A DNA stretch of 12,981 nt from an uncultured Clostridia bacterium (GTDB lineage Bacteria > Bacillota > Clostridia > Oscillospirales > Ruminococcaceae): NCBI GenBank assembly GCA_947629275.1, contig CANRDG010000041.1, positions 1 through 12,981 on the forward strand, written 5' to 3'. Shown piece by piece: positions 1-7,152 of this stretch (positions within the stretch are counted from its first letter, which is position 1; every line of letters starts with the position of its first letter). Made by a program: the position numbers and the translations under genes. Under the pieces are notes generated by a model. That model had not been told where the DNA came from, ran no database searches, and saw nothing but the letters and a program-made list of their open reading frames with translations.

Positions 1-27
1 GTTTTTGGATTTGAAAGTTTGCGATAA

Positions 28-2439
28 CTAAACCTTCTTCAGCCGTATCTCTGCTGTGAATACGTCGCCGTCGGGGGTGACGGTGAAGCTGCCGCCGCAC
101 GCTTGCGTGAAGCTCTTGGCTATTGACAGCCCGAGCCCGTTGCCCTCGCCTGTTCTCGACTTACTGCCGCGGACAAACCTTTCGGTTATTTCATCGCCTG
201 TAAAATCCATTTCATATGATGCGATATTCTTTACTGTGATTATAGCCTCATTCTCGCTCTCTGTCAGCGTGAGATAGATACGCGTATTTTCGAGAGAATA
301 TTTAAGTGCGTTATCTACAACATTCTGTATTATTCTGTACAGTTTTTTACCCTCGCCGATGACCTTTACAGACTGCGGCAATATCTCTGAGCGCACATCT
401 CTGCCATAGCGGTTTATTTTATCTTCCATATCGGCAAGGACCTGACGGACTAAGATCACTGCATCTAATTCTTCAAGTTTTACATCTGTTTCGCTGGTGG
501 CTTTGGCAAGGTCAAACAGATCACCTATCATGGCGTTCAGCCGCTCGGTTTTTCTTATAAGAATATTTACATAATCTTTTGCTTCGTCGGGGAGTTCCTC
601 TTTTGAGAGCAGGTCTACATAACTTGTTATAGACGTGAGCGGAGTTTTGAGGTCGTGGGAAACGTTGGTGACGAGGTCAATTTTCATACGCTCGGACTTT
701 ATTTGCTCCTCTACGACTTTGGTAACGCTTTCTGAGATATTATTGAGATCCTGCTGGGCTTTATAGTTTACGTCCCAGTCTTTGACGTCTGTTACCGAAT
801 AATCGCCGTTGCGGACATCTTCAATACGTTTGGTGAGCTTTGCTACCGACACGGCATCTACGACTTCAAAAAATACATAGACTAATGCGAGCAGTACACA
901 GACGACTATGAAGACTTCGGGATCCATAGTAAGCAGAAGCATTACGAACGCTATGGCAGACAGTATTACAAGCCTTAGCAGGAAGCGTTTCATAAAGGCG
1001 GTATGGGTGGCTCTGCCGAATGAGAGGAAGGCATTTTTAACGGCTTTGAAAGCCTTTTTTGTTATACGCCACAGGAGTTTTAGAAGCTTGAAAATGAGGG
1101 AATCTTTGATGAAATGCTTGGTTTTGAACTTATTTATTATCGCGCCTGTTACGAGCACGCCTGTTATAGCGGCGGCGCCCACGCCTGCTGAGACAGTAAT
1201 GCGTATGAACATATCGCTGAGCAGAGAGCCTGCAAAGGCTTCTGATGCGTAGTTGTACCAATAACCATACATACCGATGCCGTTCAGAAATTCGTCTATC
1301 AGCACGACTGCAAGAAAGACGAGAAATGCAAATGCTGCGAGGTATACTTCGGTATACATTTTATCGAGGAAAGACAATCTGTAGCTGCCTTGTTTTATAT
1401 CATAGCCGCAGAATACCCAGTAGACAACGGCTATAACGAACGCCATTGCCAGAAATGCGCACAGGGTTATAAGATAGCGCGTTTCTTTGGTATAATAATC
1501 AGCGAGGATATTTTCGTTTGCCTCGTAGTTAAGTATAACAGCTTTGGTGGGGGCGATACAAATTCTGATATCATTTCGCGCGATGCCGTAGTTGCCGGGC
1601 GATGAAAACATATTGCCCTCTGCGCGGACTTCTATCCATTTTCGTGCTTCCATGTCGTACAGGGCTACGGTATTGTCATATTCATCAACGCGGAAAATAC
1701 GGGCATCTTCTATATTATTCTGCACTATATCGGCAAGGACTGTAGACAAGTCTGATGTATTGTAAATAAAATAGGGGGTACAGTCAAGTATGAGGTCATC
1801 GCTTGACGGCATGGGGGTAGAGCCGTCTGTTTTATAATAAAATTTTTGTTTATCTTCATAATAATAGGGCAGGTCGGTGGTATCAAAATCATACACGTTA
1901 TACACAGTGCCGTTTACTATATACTGCGTAAGACCGTATGATGTGGTATAGACCTGACAATCGGGAAGCCCATAAAATCCTCCGTTTATGGGATAGGAAG
2001 TGCCGTTATAGGTTGCCTCAAAAGCATAGCCGGTATTGCGGAGATCTTCTATTGTATTATCTGTATTTGAAAGATCTGTGCTGCCGCAGACTGCGTGGAA
2101 TTCAAGGTTATCAAAATCGTCTATAACAACCCAGCCGTCCTTTACAATGCCCCAGTCATCAAAGAGTTTTTCCAGAGCTGCCTGATGATATTTATTCACG
2201 GTATAATTGCCGTTTTCGTCGATATTGGCAAGATACATATTGGTTGCGACCCAAAGCTGCGTATACAGGTCGGTGACGTCGTGCATATAGTCGGAACTGT
2301 AGAGATAGTTGTTGTAGGCCGGCTCGGTCTCGGGGGCGTTTACTGCGATAGTGAGAAAGCCGAGCGCGGTGGAAGTGACAATTGCAAATATTATTGCTAT
2401 AAGAACGGCGCGAGATATTCTCTTTTTAAGGACTTTCAT
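28..2439 (-). CDS. Multi-spanning membrane sensor histidine kinase
   Basis: Membrane-bound sensor kinase of about 803 residues that should autophosphorylate and pass phosphate to the response regulator encoded just upstream. Residues are counted from the ATG at 2439. TM1 is about 10-32, followed by a large external region about 33-321 rich in Tyr, Asp and Asn that I do not recognise. Five more hydrophobic segments lie at about 322-344, 364-383, 405-435, 485-504 and 508-527. A coiled or HAMP-like linker leads to the DHp helix with SHDLKTPLTS (phospho-acceptor His595). The ATPase has an N-box (VDNALKYS, Asn710) and a G2 box (GEGNGLGLS, 764-772). The usual DxGxG box is not visible; KNIASYEMDF and ITERFVRG occupy that place. 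I chose the ATG because AGGTG lies 6 nt upstream; an in-frame GTG at 2448 would add three residues but overlaps that site. It is second in an operon, 33 nt after the regulator. The ligand is unknown. Confidence 0.93.
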   Translation of the reverse strand: MKVLKKRISRAVLIAIIFAIVTSTALGFLTIAVNAPETEPAYNNYLYSSDYMHDVTDLYTQLWVATNMYLANIDENGNYTVNKYHQAALEKLFDDWGIVKDGWVVIDDFDNLEFHAVCGSTDLSNTDNTIEDLRNTGYAFEATYNGTSYPINGGFYGLPDCQVYTTSYGLTQYIVNGTVYNVYDFDTTDLPYYYEDKQKFYYKTDGSTPMPSSDDLILDCTPYFIYNTSDLSTVLADIVQNNIEDARIFRVDEYDNTVALYDMEARKWIEVRAEGNMFSSPGNYGIARNDIRICIAPTKAVILNYEANENILADYYTKETRYLITLCAFLAMAFVIAVVYWVFCGYDIKQGSYRLSFLDKMYTEVYLAAFAFLVFLAVVLIDEFLNGIGMYGYWYNYASEAFAGSLLSDMFIRITVSAGVGAAAITGVLVTGAIINKFKTKHFIKDSLIFKLLKLLWRITKKAFKAVKNAFLSFGRATHTAFMKRFLLRLVILSAIAFVMLLLTMDPEVFIVVCVLLALVYVFFEVVDAVSVAKLTKRIEDVRNGDYSVTDVKDWDVNYKAQQDLNNISESVTKVVEEQIKSERMKIDLVTNVSHDLKTPLTSITSYVDLLSKEELPDEAKDYVNILIRKTERLNAMIGDLFDLAKATSETDVKLEELDAVILVRQVLADMEDKINRYGRDVRSEILPQSVKVIGEGKKLYRIIQNVVDNALKYSLENTRIYLTLTESENEAIITVKNIASYEMDFTGDEITERFVRGSKSRTGEGNGLGLSIAKSFTQACGGSFTVTPDGDVFTAEIRLKKV

Positions 2440-2472
2440 AAAATTCACCTGCTTTGTGGAAAGTGTGATAGA

Positions 2473-3189
2473 TCAGAACTTTTCTATTTTGTAGCCTATG
2501 CCCCAGACGACCTTTAAGTATTTAGGTTCGGCGGGGTTTATCTCTATTTTCTCTCTGATATGGCGGATATGCACCATGACGGTATTTTCGACGGCATAGG
2601 ATTCTTCTTTCCAGCATTTTGAGTATATTTCCTCTGCGGAAAAGACCCTGCCTGCGTTTTCCATAAGAAGCTCGACTATTTTATACTCGGTGGCGGTAAG
2701 TCTTACGGGTTCGCCGTCTATATACAGCTGTTTGGCGGCTTTGTCAACTGACAGGCTGCCGTTTTTTATATCCATTTTACCTAGTGTTTCGCCTGCCGAG
2801 CCTAGGCTCAGATACCTGCGGAGGTTGGAGCGCACACGGGCTACGAGCTCCATGGGGTTATAGGGCTTTGTTACATAGTCGTCTGCGCCTATAGAGAGCC
2901 CTAAAATTTTGTCGGTGTCTTCCGACTTGGCAGAAAGGACGATTATTGGGATATTCCTGCTCTGACGTATTTTCATCATCGCCGAGAGCCCGTCGAGCTT
3001 GGGCATCATGACGTCCATGAGAATTAGCTGGATATCGTTCTGTGCGAGGCAGTCGAGCGCCTGCATACCGTCGTAGGCTTTTATGGTTTTAAAGCCTTCG
3101 ATCTCCAGCAGCTTGCAAATGGCGTTGACTATATCTCTGTCGTCGTCCACGACAAGTATTACGGCGTTTTCGGTGGTATTTGTTGTCAT
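2473..3189 (-). CDS. OmpR-family response regulator
   Basis: Cytoplasmic DNA-binding response regulator of 238 residues, normal length for the OmpR/PhoB family. The receiver domain is about residues 10-122. Its acidic pocket is VVDDDRD (Asp15, Asp16), the phospho-acceptor is Asp59 in LMDVMMP, the conserved Ser/Thr position is Ser86, and Lys108 sits in VTKPY. The C-terminal winged helix-turn-helix is about 140-236, with the typical LTATEYKIVELL and VWGIGYKI stretches. The start has a clear AAAGGAG 7 nt upstream. It precedes the sensor kinase by 33 nt on the same strand, so the two are cotranscribed and form a cognate pair. An upstream promoter at 3655-3682 would give a long leader full of hairpins. 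Target genes cannot be read from the sequence; neighbouring glgP is a candidate only by position. Confidence 0.96.
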   Translation of the reverse strand: MTTNTTENAVILVVDDDRDIVNAICKLLEIEGFKTIKAYDGMQALDCLAQNDIQLILMDVMMPKLDGLSAMMKIRQSRNIPIIVLSAKSEDTDKILGLSIGADDYVTKPYNPMELVARVRSNLRRYLSLGSAGETLGKMDIKNGSLSVDKAAKQLYIDGEPVRLTATEYKIVELLMENAGRVFSAEEIYSKCWKEESYAVENTVMVHIRHIREKIEINPAEPKYLKVVWGIGYKIEKF

Positions 3190-3263
3190 ATTAGAACTCC
3201 TTTTTTGTAATAGTGTGGATAAATCGGAATTGCGCTTGTAGCGAAAACTTCACATACTGCACG

Positions 3264-3634
3264 GCGTTCCAGAATGGAACGCGAAAAGAGAGCGATGCGC
3301 TACTACGAGGAAAATCCCTCTCTTGCAGGGATTTTCCTCTTGCGAAATAGTCCACCGGACTATTTCGCAATTCACCTTTTTCGGAGCGCACTCCGTGTGT
3401 TTGTGGGGCTCTGCCCCACGCCCCGTGACCCTTTTGAAAAAGGGTCAATCGAAAACTTTTGGTTTTTTGACAGGGCTTAATAGTTTTGCGTACTGTGGGA
3501 TGGTGAAGGAAAAAAGCCCGTCATACCGTAAGGTATGCGCCGCCGACCGTTTTTGGCGGCGAGGGATTTTTTCGGCACTTGCCAGACTGTTTACAGTCTG
3601 GCAAGTGTGCGCTCCTGCGCGCTGCGAAAGCAGC
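3264..3634. repeat. Cluster of at least ten inverted repeats in a gene-free gap
   Basis: The 581-base gap between the regulator and glgP holds no credible gene. Its core is a run of palindromes: 3264-3282 (8-bp arms), 3307-3339 (13-bp arms, 7-nt loop), 3340-3370 (14-bp arms, 3-nt loop, abutting the previous one), 3382-3395 (5 bp), 3403-3419 (GTGGGGC/GCCCCAC), 3427-3446 (GACCCTTTT/AAAAGGGTC), 3522-3537 (CATACC/GGTATG), 3538-3561 (CGCCGCC/GGCGGCG), 3576-3607 (15-bp arms CACTTGCCAGACTGT, 2 nt between), 3609-3620 (GCGC/GCGC) and 3621-3634 (GCTGC/GCAGC). None is followed directly by a T-run on the minus strand, so they are not ordinary terminators. The GTGGGGC and GACCCTTTT palindromes resemble interspersed intergenic repeats of Ruminococcus genomes; that is from memory. 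Small open frames here look like by-products of the repeats. Confidence 0.85.
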
Positions 3635-3654
3635 AACAATAATTTACTATAACT

Positions 3655-3682
3655 ATTGTAGCACACGTTTCTTAAATTGCAA
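3655..3682 (-). promoter_or_regulatory. Putative sigma-A promoter for the regulator-kinase operon
   Basis: Read on the minus strand, TTGCAA (3677-3682) is followed by a 16-nt spacer and TACAAT (3655-3660), preceded by TGC as an extended -10. Transcription would start near 3648 and cross about 460 nt of hairpins before the regulator's start codon at 3189. Nothing closer to the gene looked as good. The call rests on motif and position only. Confidence 0.55.
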
Positions 3683-3715
3683 CTGCTGAAAGTCTTAAAT
3701 AATTCTTAACATCAC

Positions 3716-3752
3716 AAAAAAGCAGGGTAGGAGCATTTTACCCGTACCCTGC
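3716..3752 (-). terminator. Rho-independent terminator of glgP
   Basis: On the minus strand, arms GCAGGGTA and TACCCTGC (3745-3752 and 3722-3729) form an 8-bp GC-rich stem, followed at once by six T residues (3716-3721). It begins 18 nt after the glgP stop codon. It separates glgP from the downstream regulator-kinase operon, whose promoter lies just beyond it. Confidence 0.88.
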
Positions 3753-3770
3753 ATGATAGTGTGAATTGTG

Positions 3771-6188
3771 TTATTTGGTAAGTCCCCAGATGTCGCGGGC
3801 GTACTCGGTTACGGCTCTGTCGGCTGAGAAGATGCCTGCGCCTGCTATGTTTGCAAGGCTCATCTGCTGCCACTTCATTCTGTCTTCGTAACATTCGGAA
3901 GCATACTTTTGCGCGTTTACGTAAGACTGGAAGTCAGCTAAGGTCATATAGCTGTCGGAGGTTTTGAGCATGGTTGCTATCTCGTTGAACTCCTGACCGT
4001 TTATGCCGTACTGGAGGGTATCGACTGCTTTCTTTATAACGGGGTCGTTGTTATAATAGCTCTGAGGGTCATAGCTGCTCTTGAGAGCATTCACTTCGTC
4101 TACGTTCATACCGAAGATTATGATGTTATCATCGCCGACTGCATCGTGTATCTCGACATTCGCGCCGTCAAGCGTACCCAGCGTTACAGCGCCGTTTATC
4201 ATGAGCTTCATGTTGCCGGTGCCGCTTGCCTCTGTACCTGCGAGGGATATCTGCTCTGAGATATCGGCTGCGGGCATGAGTATTTCGGACAGCGAAACGC
4301 AATAGTCTTCAAGGAAAATTACAGACAGCTTTTCGGAGAGCTTCTTATCCTTTTTAAGTTCCTCGGAGATGTTCCAGATGAGTTTGATTATCTGCTTTGC
4401 CATATAGTAGCCGGGGGCTGCCTTTGCGGCGAATATATAGGTCTTAGGCGTGAAAGGCGCGTCGGGGTTTTCTTTCAGGTAGTTATACTGAGAGATTATA
4501 TGCAGAGCGTTGAGCTGCTGGCGCTTATACTCATGCAGTCTTTTTACCTGAACATCGAAGATAGACTCGGTATTGAGGACAACGCCGTACTGGTTCTTGA
4601 CATATTTCGCGAAAGCTGCTTTGTTATCCTGCTTTATCTTATAGAGGCTTTCAAGCACTGCTTTGTCGTCCTTGAAAACGGTAAGCTTTGAAAGCTCGGA
4701 GGCATCTTTCAAAAAGCCCTTGCCTATCTTCTCGGTGAGCAGTTTGGTAAGACCCTCGTTGGACTGGTACAGCCAACGTCTGTAGGCTATGCCGTTTGTA
4801 ACGTTTTTGAACTTTGTAGGAGTATCGGCGTACTCGTTTGCAAAGGTCTCTTTCTTTATGATATCGGAGTGAATTTTAGCAACGCCGTTGATAGAGTGGC
4901 AGGCATGGCAGCACAGTGTTGCCATTTTGCACTGGTTGTTCTCTATGATAGACATACTTGTTACCTTTGCATGATCCTCGTATCTCTCCCACAGAGAGCG
5001 GCAGTAACGCTCGTTAATTTCAACGATTATTGAGAAAATTCTCGGTGTTACGCTCTTTAAGAGGTTGCAGTCCCATCTTTCGAGGGCTTCGGGCATAACG
5101 GTATGATTTGTATAAGCAAAAGTATTGGTAACGATATGCCATGCTTTATCCCACGAATAGCCGCAGTCATCAAGCAGGACTCTCATAAGCTCGGGGATAG
5201 CGAGCGTGGGGTGGGTATCGTTTATATGGATAGCGACTTTTTCATGGAGGTTATCTAAAGTTCCATATGCTCTCATATGTCTGTCAACGATATCGCCGAT
5301 AGATGCCGCGCAGAGGAAATACTGCTGGCGGAGACGGAGCGATTTGCCCTCGGCGTGGTTATCGTTGGGGTACAGAACCTTTGTTATAGCCTGCGAGATG
5401 ATGTTCTGACCGAGAGCTTTCTGGTAGTCGCCCTTGTTGAACATATTCATATCGAATGACGGACATTCGGCTCTCCAAAGTCTTAAACACGAAACGGCTT
5501 TGCTGTCATAGCCGGACACCATCATATCATAAGGAACGGCGAGGACGGTTGTGTAGTCTTCGTGCGTTACGCAGTGATACTGGTTGTCCCAATATTCTTT
5601 CAGCACGCCGTCAAAATGCACTTCTACGGCTCTTTCGGGGTGAGGTAGCAGCCATGCTTTGCCGCCGGGCAGCCAGTTATCGGGAAGTTCGGTCTGCCAG
5701 CCGTCAACTATTTTCTGCTTGAAAATTCCGTACTCATAGCAGATAGAATAGCCCGTTGCGTGGAAGCCCTGTGCTGCCAAAGCGTCAAGGTAGCAGGCGG
5801 CAAGTCTGCCCAGACCGCCGTTGCCGAGACCTGCGTCGGGTTCCTGCTCGTAGATGCTGTTTATGTTTATGCCGTAATCTTTGAGCATATCAGTGGCTTC
5901 TTTTACCATTTCGAGGTTATAGAGGCTGGTTTTCAGCGAACGACCCATGAGAAATTCCATGGAGAGGTAGTAGACCTTTTTCTTGCCCGCCGATTCGGTC
6001 CTTATGGTGAATTTGTGCCTTTTATCTCTCAGAATCTTTACCACTACGCTTGCGAGAGCCTCATATATCTGTTTATCGGAAGCGTCGGTGGGGGTCATCT
6101 GCATTTCGTCATGCATATAAGCCTCAAATTTTTCTTTAAGTTCCTTTTTTGTGATAGTTTTTGATGTTGTCTTGGTGGTTTGTGCCAT
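3771..6188 (-). CDS. glgP: Glycogen/alpha-glucan phosphorylase (GT35)
   Basis: Cytoplasmic PLP-dependent enzyme that releases glucose-1-phosphate from the non-reducing ends of glycogen or maltodextrin using phosphate. The product is 805 residues, the usual length for bacterial phosphorylases. Conserved blocks are YYLSMEFLMGR (73-83), GLGNGGLGRLAACYLDALA (about 120-138), HINDTHP (321-327), the phosphate-site stretch VQVKRLHEYKRQ (547-558, with Arg550 and Lys555), and the cofactor motif EASGTGNMKLMINGA with PLP lysine Lys661. The ATG at 6188 is chosen because AGGAGGA lies a few bases upstream; the frame is open 13 codons further but without a better site. It has its own promoter and terminator, so it is monocistronic, with no other glycogen genes in view. 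Whether glycogen or maltodextrin is preferred cannot be read here. Confidence 0.97.
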   Translation of the reverse strand: MAQTTKTTSKTITKKELKEKFEAYMHDEMQMTPTDASDKQIYEALASVVVKILRDKRHKFTIRTESAGKKKVYYLSMEFLMGRSLKTSLYNLEMVKEATDMLKDYGININSIYEQEPDAGLGNGGLGRLAACYLDALAAQGFHATGYSICYEYGIFKQKIVDGWQTELPDNWLPGGKAWLLPHPERAVEVHFDGVLKEYWDNQYHCVTHEDYTTVLAVPYDMMVSGYDSKAVSCLRLWRAECPSFDMNMFNKGDYQKALGQNIISQAITKVLYPNDNHAEGKSLRLRQQYFLCAASIGDIVDRHMRAYGTLDNLHEKVAIHINDTHPTLAIPELMRVLLDDCGYSWDKAWHIVTNTFAYTNHTVMPEALERWDCNLLKSVTPRIFSIIVEINERYCRSLWERYEDHAKVTSMSIIENNQCKMATLCCHACHSINGVAKIHSDIIKKETFANEYADTPTKFKNVTNGIAYRRWLYQSNEGLTKLLTEKIGKGFLKDASELSKLTVFKDDKAVLESLYKIKQDNKAAFAKYVKNQYGVVLNTESIFDVQVKRLHEYKRQQLNALHIISQYNYLKENPDAPFTPKTYIFAAKAAPGYYMAKQIIKLIWNISEELKKDKKLSEKLSVIFLEDYCVSLSEILMPAADISEQISLAGTEASGTGNMKLMINGAVTLGTLDGANVEIHDAVGDDNIIIFGMNVDEVNALKSSYDPQSYYNNDPVIKKAVDTLQYGINGQEFNEIATMLKTSDSYMTLADFQSYVNAQKYASECYEDRMKWQQMSLANIAGAGIFSADRAVTEYARDIWGLTK

Positions 6189-6231
6189 GATATTTCCTCC
6201 TAGAATTATGTTAAAGCCATAGGGCATTTCA

Positions 6232-6261
6232 GCCGTTATAAGCCATTATAAGCTGTTATAA
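6232..6261. repeat. Three tandem 10-bp repeats in the glgP leader
   Basis: Three consecutive 10-bp units are present: GCCGTTATAA (6232-6241), GCCATTATAA (6242-6251) and GCTGTTATAA (6252-6261), followed by GGC. They differ at two positions only. The period equals about one helical turn, so all units would face the same side of the DNA. They lie about 10-40 nt downstream of the predicted glgP transcription start, a position suited to an operator or an RNA-level control site. No known binding motif was recognised. Confidence 0.8.
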
Positions 6262-6277
6262 GGCAAAAGATAATATT

Positions 6278-6306
6278 ATTATACATATTAAATCATTTCA
6301 ATTCAA
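6278..6306 (-). promoter_or_regulatory. Putative sigma-A promoter of glgP
   Basis: Read on the minus strand, TTGAAT (6301-6306) is followed by exactly 17 nt and a perfect TATAAT (6278-6283), in an AT-rich context. The predicted start near 6271 gives an 80-nt leader that includes the three tandem 10-bp repeats and the AGGAGGA ribosome binding site. Confidence 0.7.
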
Positions 6307-6396
6307 CAATTTTTTATGAATAAGTTTATTTATTTATCGAAAGTTTCTCGCTTTTGAGCGTGAAAACATACATTTATTATATATATAAGATGTGGA

Positions 6397-6439
6397 AAGC
6401 GGCAAAAAAGCCTTTTTATGGTGCGGATAGTTGCCGCTT
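6397..6439. repeat. 9-bp inverted repeat in the glgP-phage intergenic gap
   Basis: AAGCGGCAA (6397-6405) and TTGCCGCTT (6431-6439) are perfect inverted copies 25 nt apart. The right arm coincides with the -35 of the promoter proposed for the phage operon, so the pair could be a two-half-site operator or a weak stem-loop. The 427-base gap 6189-6615 otherwise contains only promoters, the 10-bp repeats and AT-rich sequence (such as the TA run near 6378-6388). I see no tRNA and no att-like duplicated core in it. Confidence 0.5.
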
Positions 6440-6458
6440 CGGCGCAAAGTGCTATATT
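6431..6458 (+). promoter_or_regulatory. Putative promoter upstream of the phage structural operon
   Basis: TTGCCG (6431-6436), a 16-nt spacer and an extended -10 TGC-TATATT (TATATT at 6453-6458) face the small terminase gene, about 160 nt upstream of its start. The match to the sigma-A consensus is fair. The -35 lies in an inverted-repeat arm, which may reflect control. The leader up to 6615 is AT-rich and holds no credible gene. Confidence 0.4.
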
Positions 6459-6615
6459 TTCTGAATGAAAATTTGTGCATTATAACGATTTTATGAGAAT
6501 ACAAAAAATTTTATTGATAAATGCTGAAAATGCTAAACGAATGTATATAACATTTGCATTTTGGCGGCTGATTATGACGGGGCAAGACCTGCAAAACACT
6601 AAAAGGAGGAAACGT

Positions 6616-7152
6616 ATGCAAAAGGACATTACGGAAACAGACGAGAAGGAGCAGCGCAGGATAATGCGCGAAAAACGCCGCAGGTTCGCGAATATTTTAT
6701 CGTTGAGCGGCGACCCTGTTTTAGCGGCGAGGCTGTGTGGTTTGCAGCCTGATGATTGCGGCGACATACTGGACAAAAAGCCCATTCGCCGACGGATAAA
6801 CAGGTATCTGCAAAACAGGCGCGAGATGTACGGCACTGTGAGGAGCGGCTTAGAGCGGATAGCCTTCAATCGCTGCAACGATGCTGTGAAGCTTGCGTTT
6901 TTCGGCAAAGAGGGTGCGGACATCGAGGGGCTTGACCTTAGCTGCATATCGGCTATAAAGCGCGACAAGGACGGCGGTGTTGACATGAAGTTTTTTGACC
7001 GCCAGCGCGCTCTTGAAACACTTATGCAGCTGGACGAGGCGGAAAGTTCCTGCGGCAGCGCGGAAGAATTTCTGGCGGCTGTAACGCAGAAAAACTTTGA
7101 AATTACAGAAAATGCTGAAAATGCAGACGGTGGCGGTGACGATGAAAACTAG
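6616..7152 (+). CDS. terS: Phage terminase small subunit (divergent)
   Basis: DNA-recognition subunit of the phage packaging motor, 178 residues; it would bind the packaging site and hand DNA to the large terminase encoded next. The N-terminus is highly basic (EKRRRFANIL). A likely helix-turn-helix follows at about residues 29-60 (DPVLAARLCGLQ, then a second basic helix RRRINRYLQNR). The C-terminal stretch SAIKRDKDGGVDMKFFDRQ followed by ALETLM resembles the conserved end of Firmicutes small terminases, where an oligomerisation segment precedes an Asp-x-x-x-ALE-type helix. The start is fixed by AAGGAGG 6 nt upstream of the ATG at 6616; the frame is open upstream to a GTG at 6475 but without a comparable site. 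It overlaps the large terminase by 11 nt. The call depends on the C-terminal motif plus gene order. Confidence 0.8.
   Translation: MQKDITETDEKEQRRIMREKRRRFANILSLSGDPVLAARLCGLQPDDCGDILDKKPIRRRINRYLQNRREMYGTVRSGLERIAFNRCNDAVKLAFFGKEGADIEGLDLSCISAIKRDKDGGVDMKFFDRQRALETLMQLDEAESSCGSAEEFLAAVTQKNFEITENAENADGGGDDEN

Noticed and set aside
2095..2517. A 140-codon plus-strand frame over the 5' end of the kinase and the 3' end of the regulator
   Set aside because: It is antisense to two genes with clear domain motifs and has no ribosome site.
3538..3572. Plus-strand terminator formed by the CGCCGCC/GGCGGCG hairpin and a later T-run (3567-3572)
   Set aside because: The T-run is separated from the stem by AGGGA and no plus-strand gene precedes it, so there is nothing to terminate.
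3264..3634. CRISPR array
   Set aside because: The repeats are inverted and all different; there are no identical direct repeats with regular spacers and no cas genes.
3191..3666. Several small open frames on both strands between the regulator and glgP (for example 3191-3448 and 3445-3666 on minus, 3323-3652 on plus)
   Set aside because: They run through palindromes, have low-complexity or mixed composition, lack convincing ribosome sites, and overlap each other; they look like by-products of the repeat cluster.
6478..6600. Attachment site (attL) in the AT-rich leader before the small terminase
   Set aside because: No tRNA end or recognisable duplicated core, and the right end of the prophage is not in the window for comparison.
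6475..6615. N-terminal extension of the small terminase to the GTG at 6475
   Set aside because: The extension has no ribosome site at its start and is AT-rich, while AAGGAGG stands 6 nt before the ATG at 6616.
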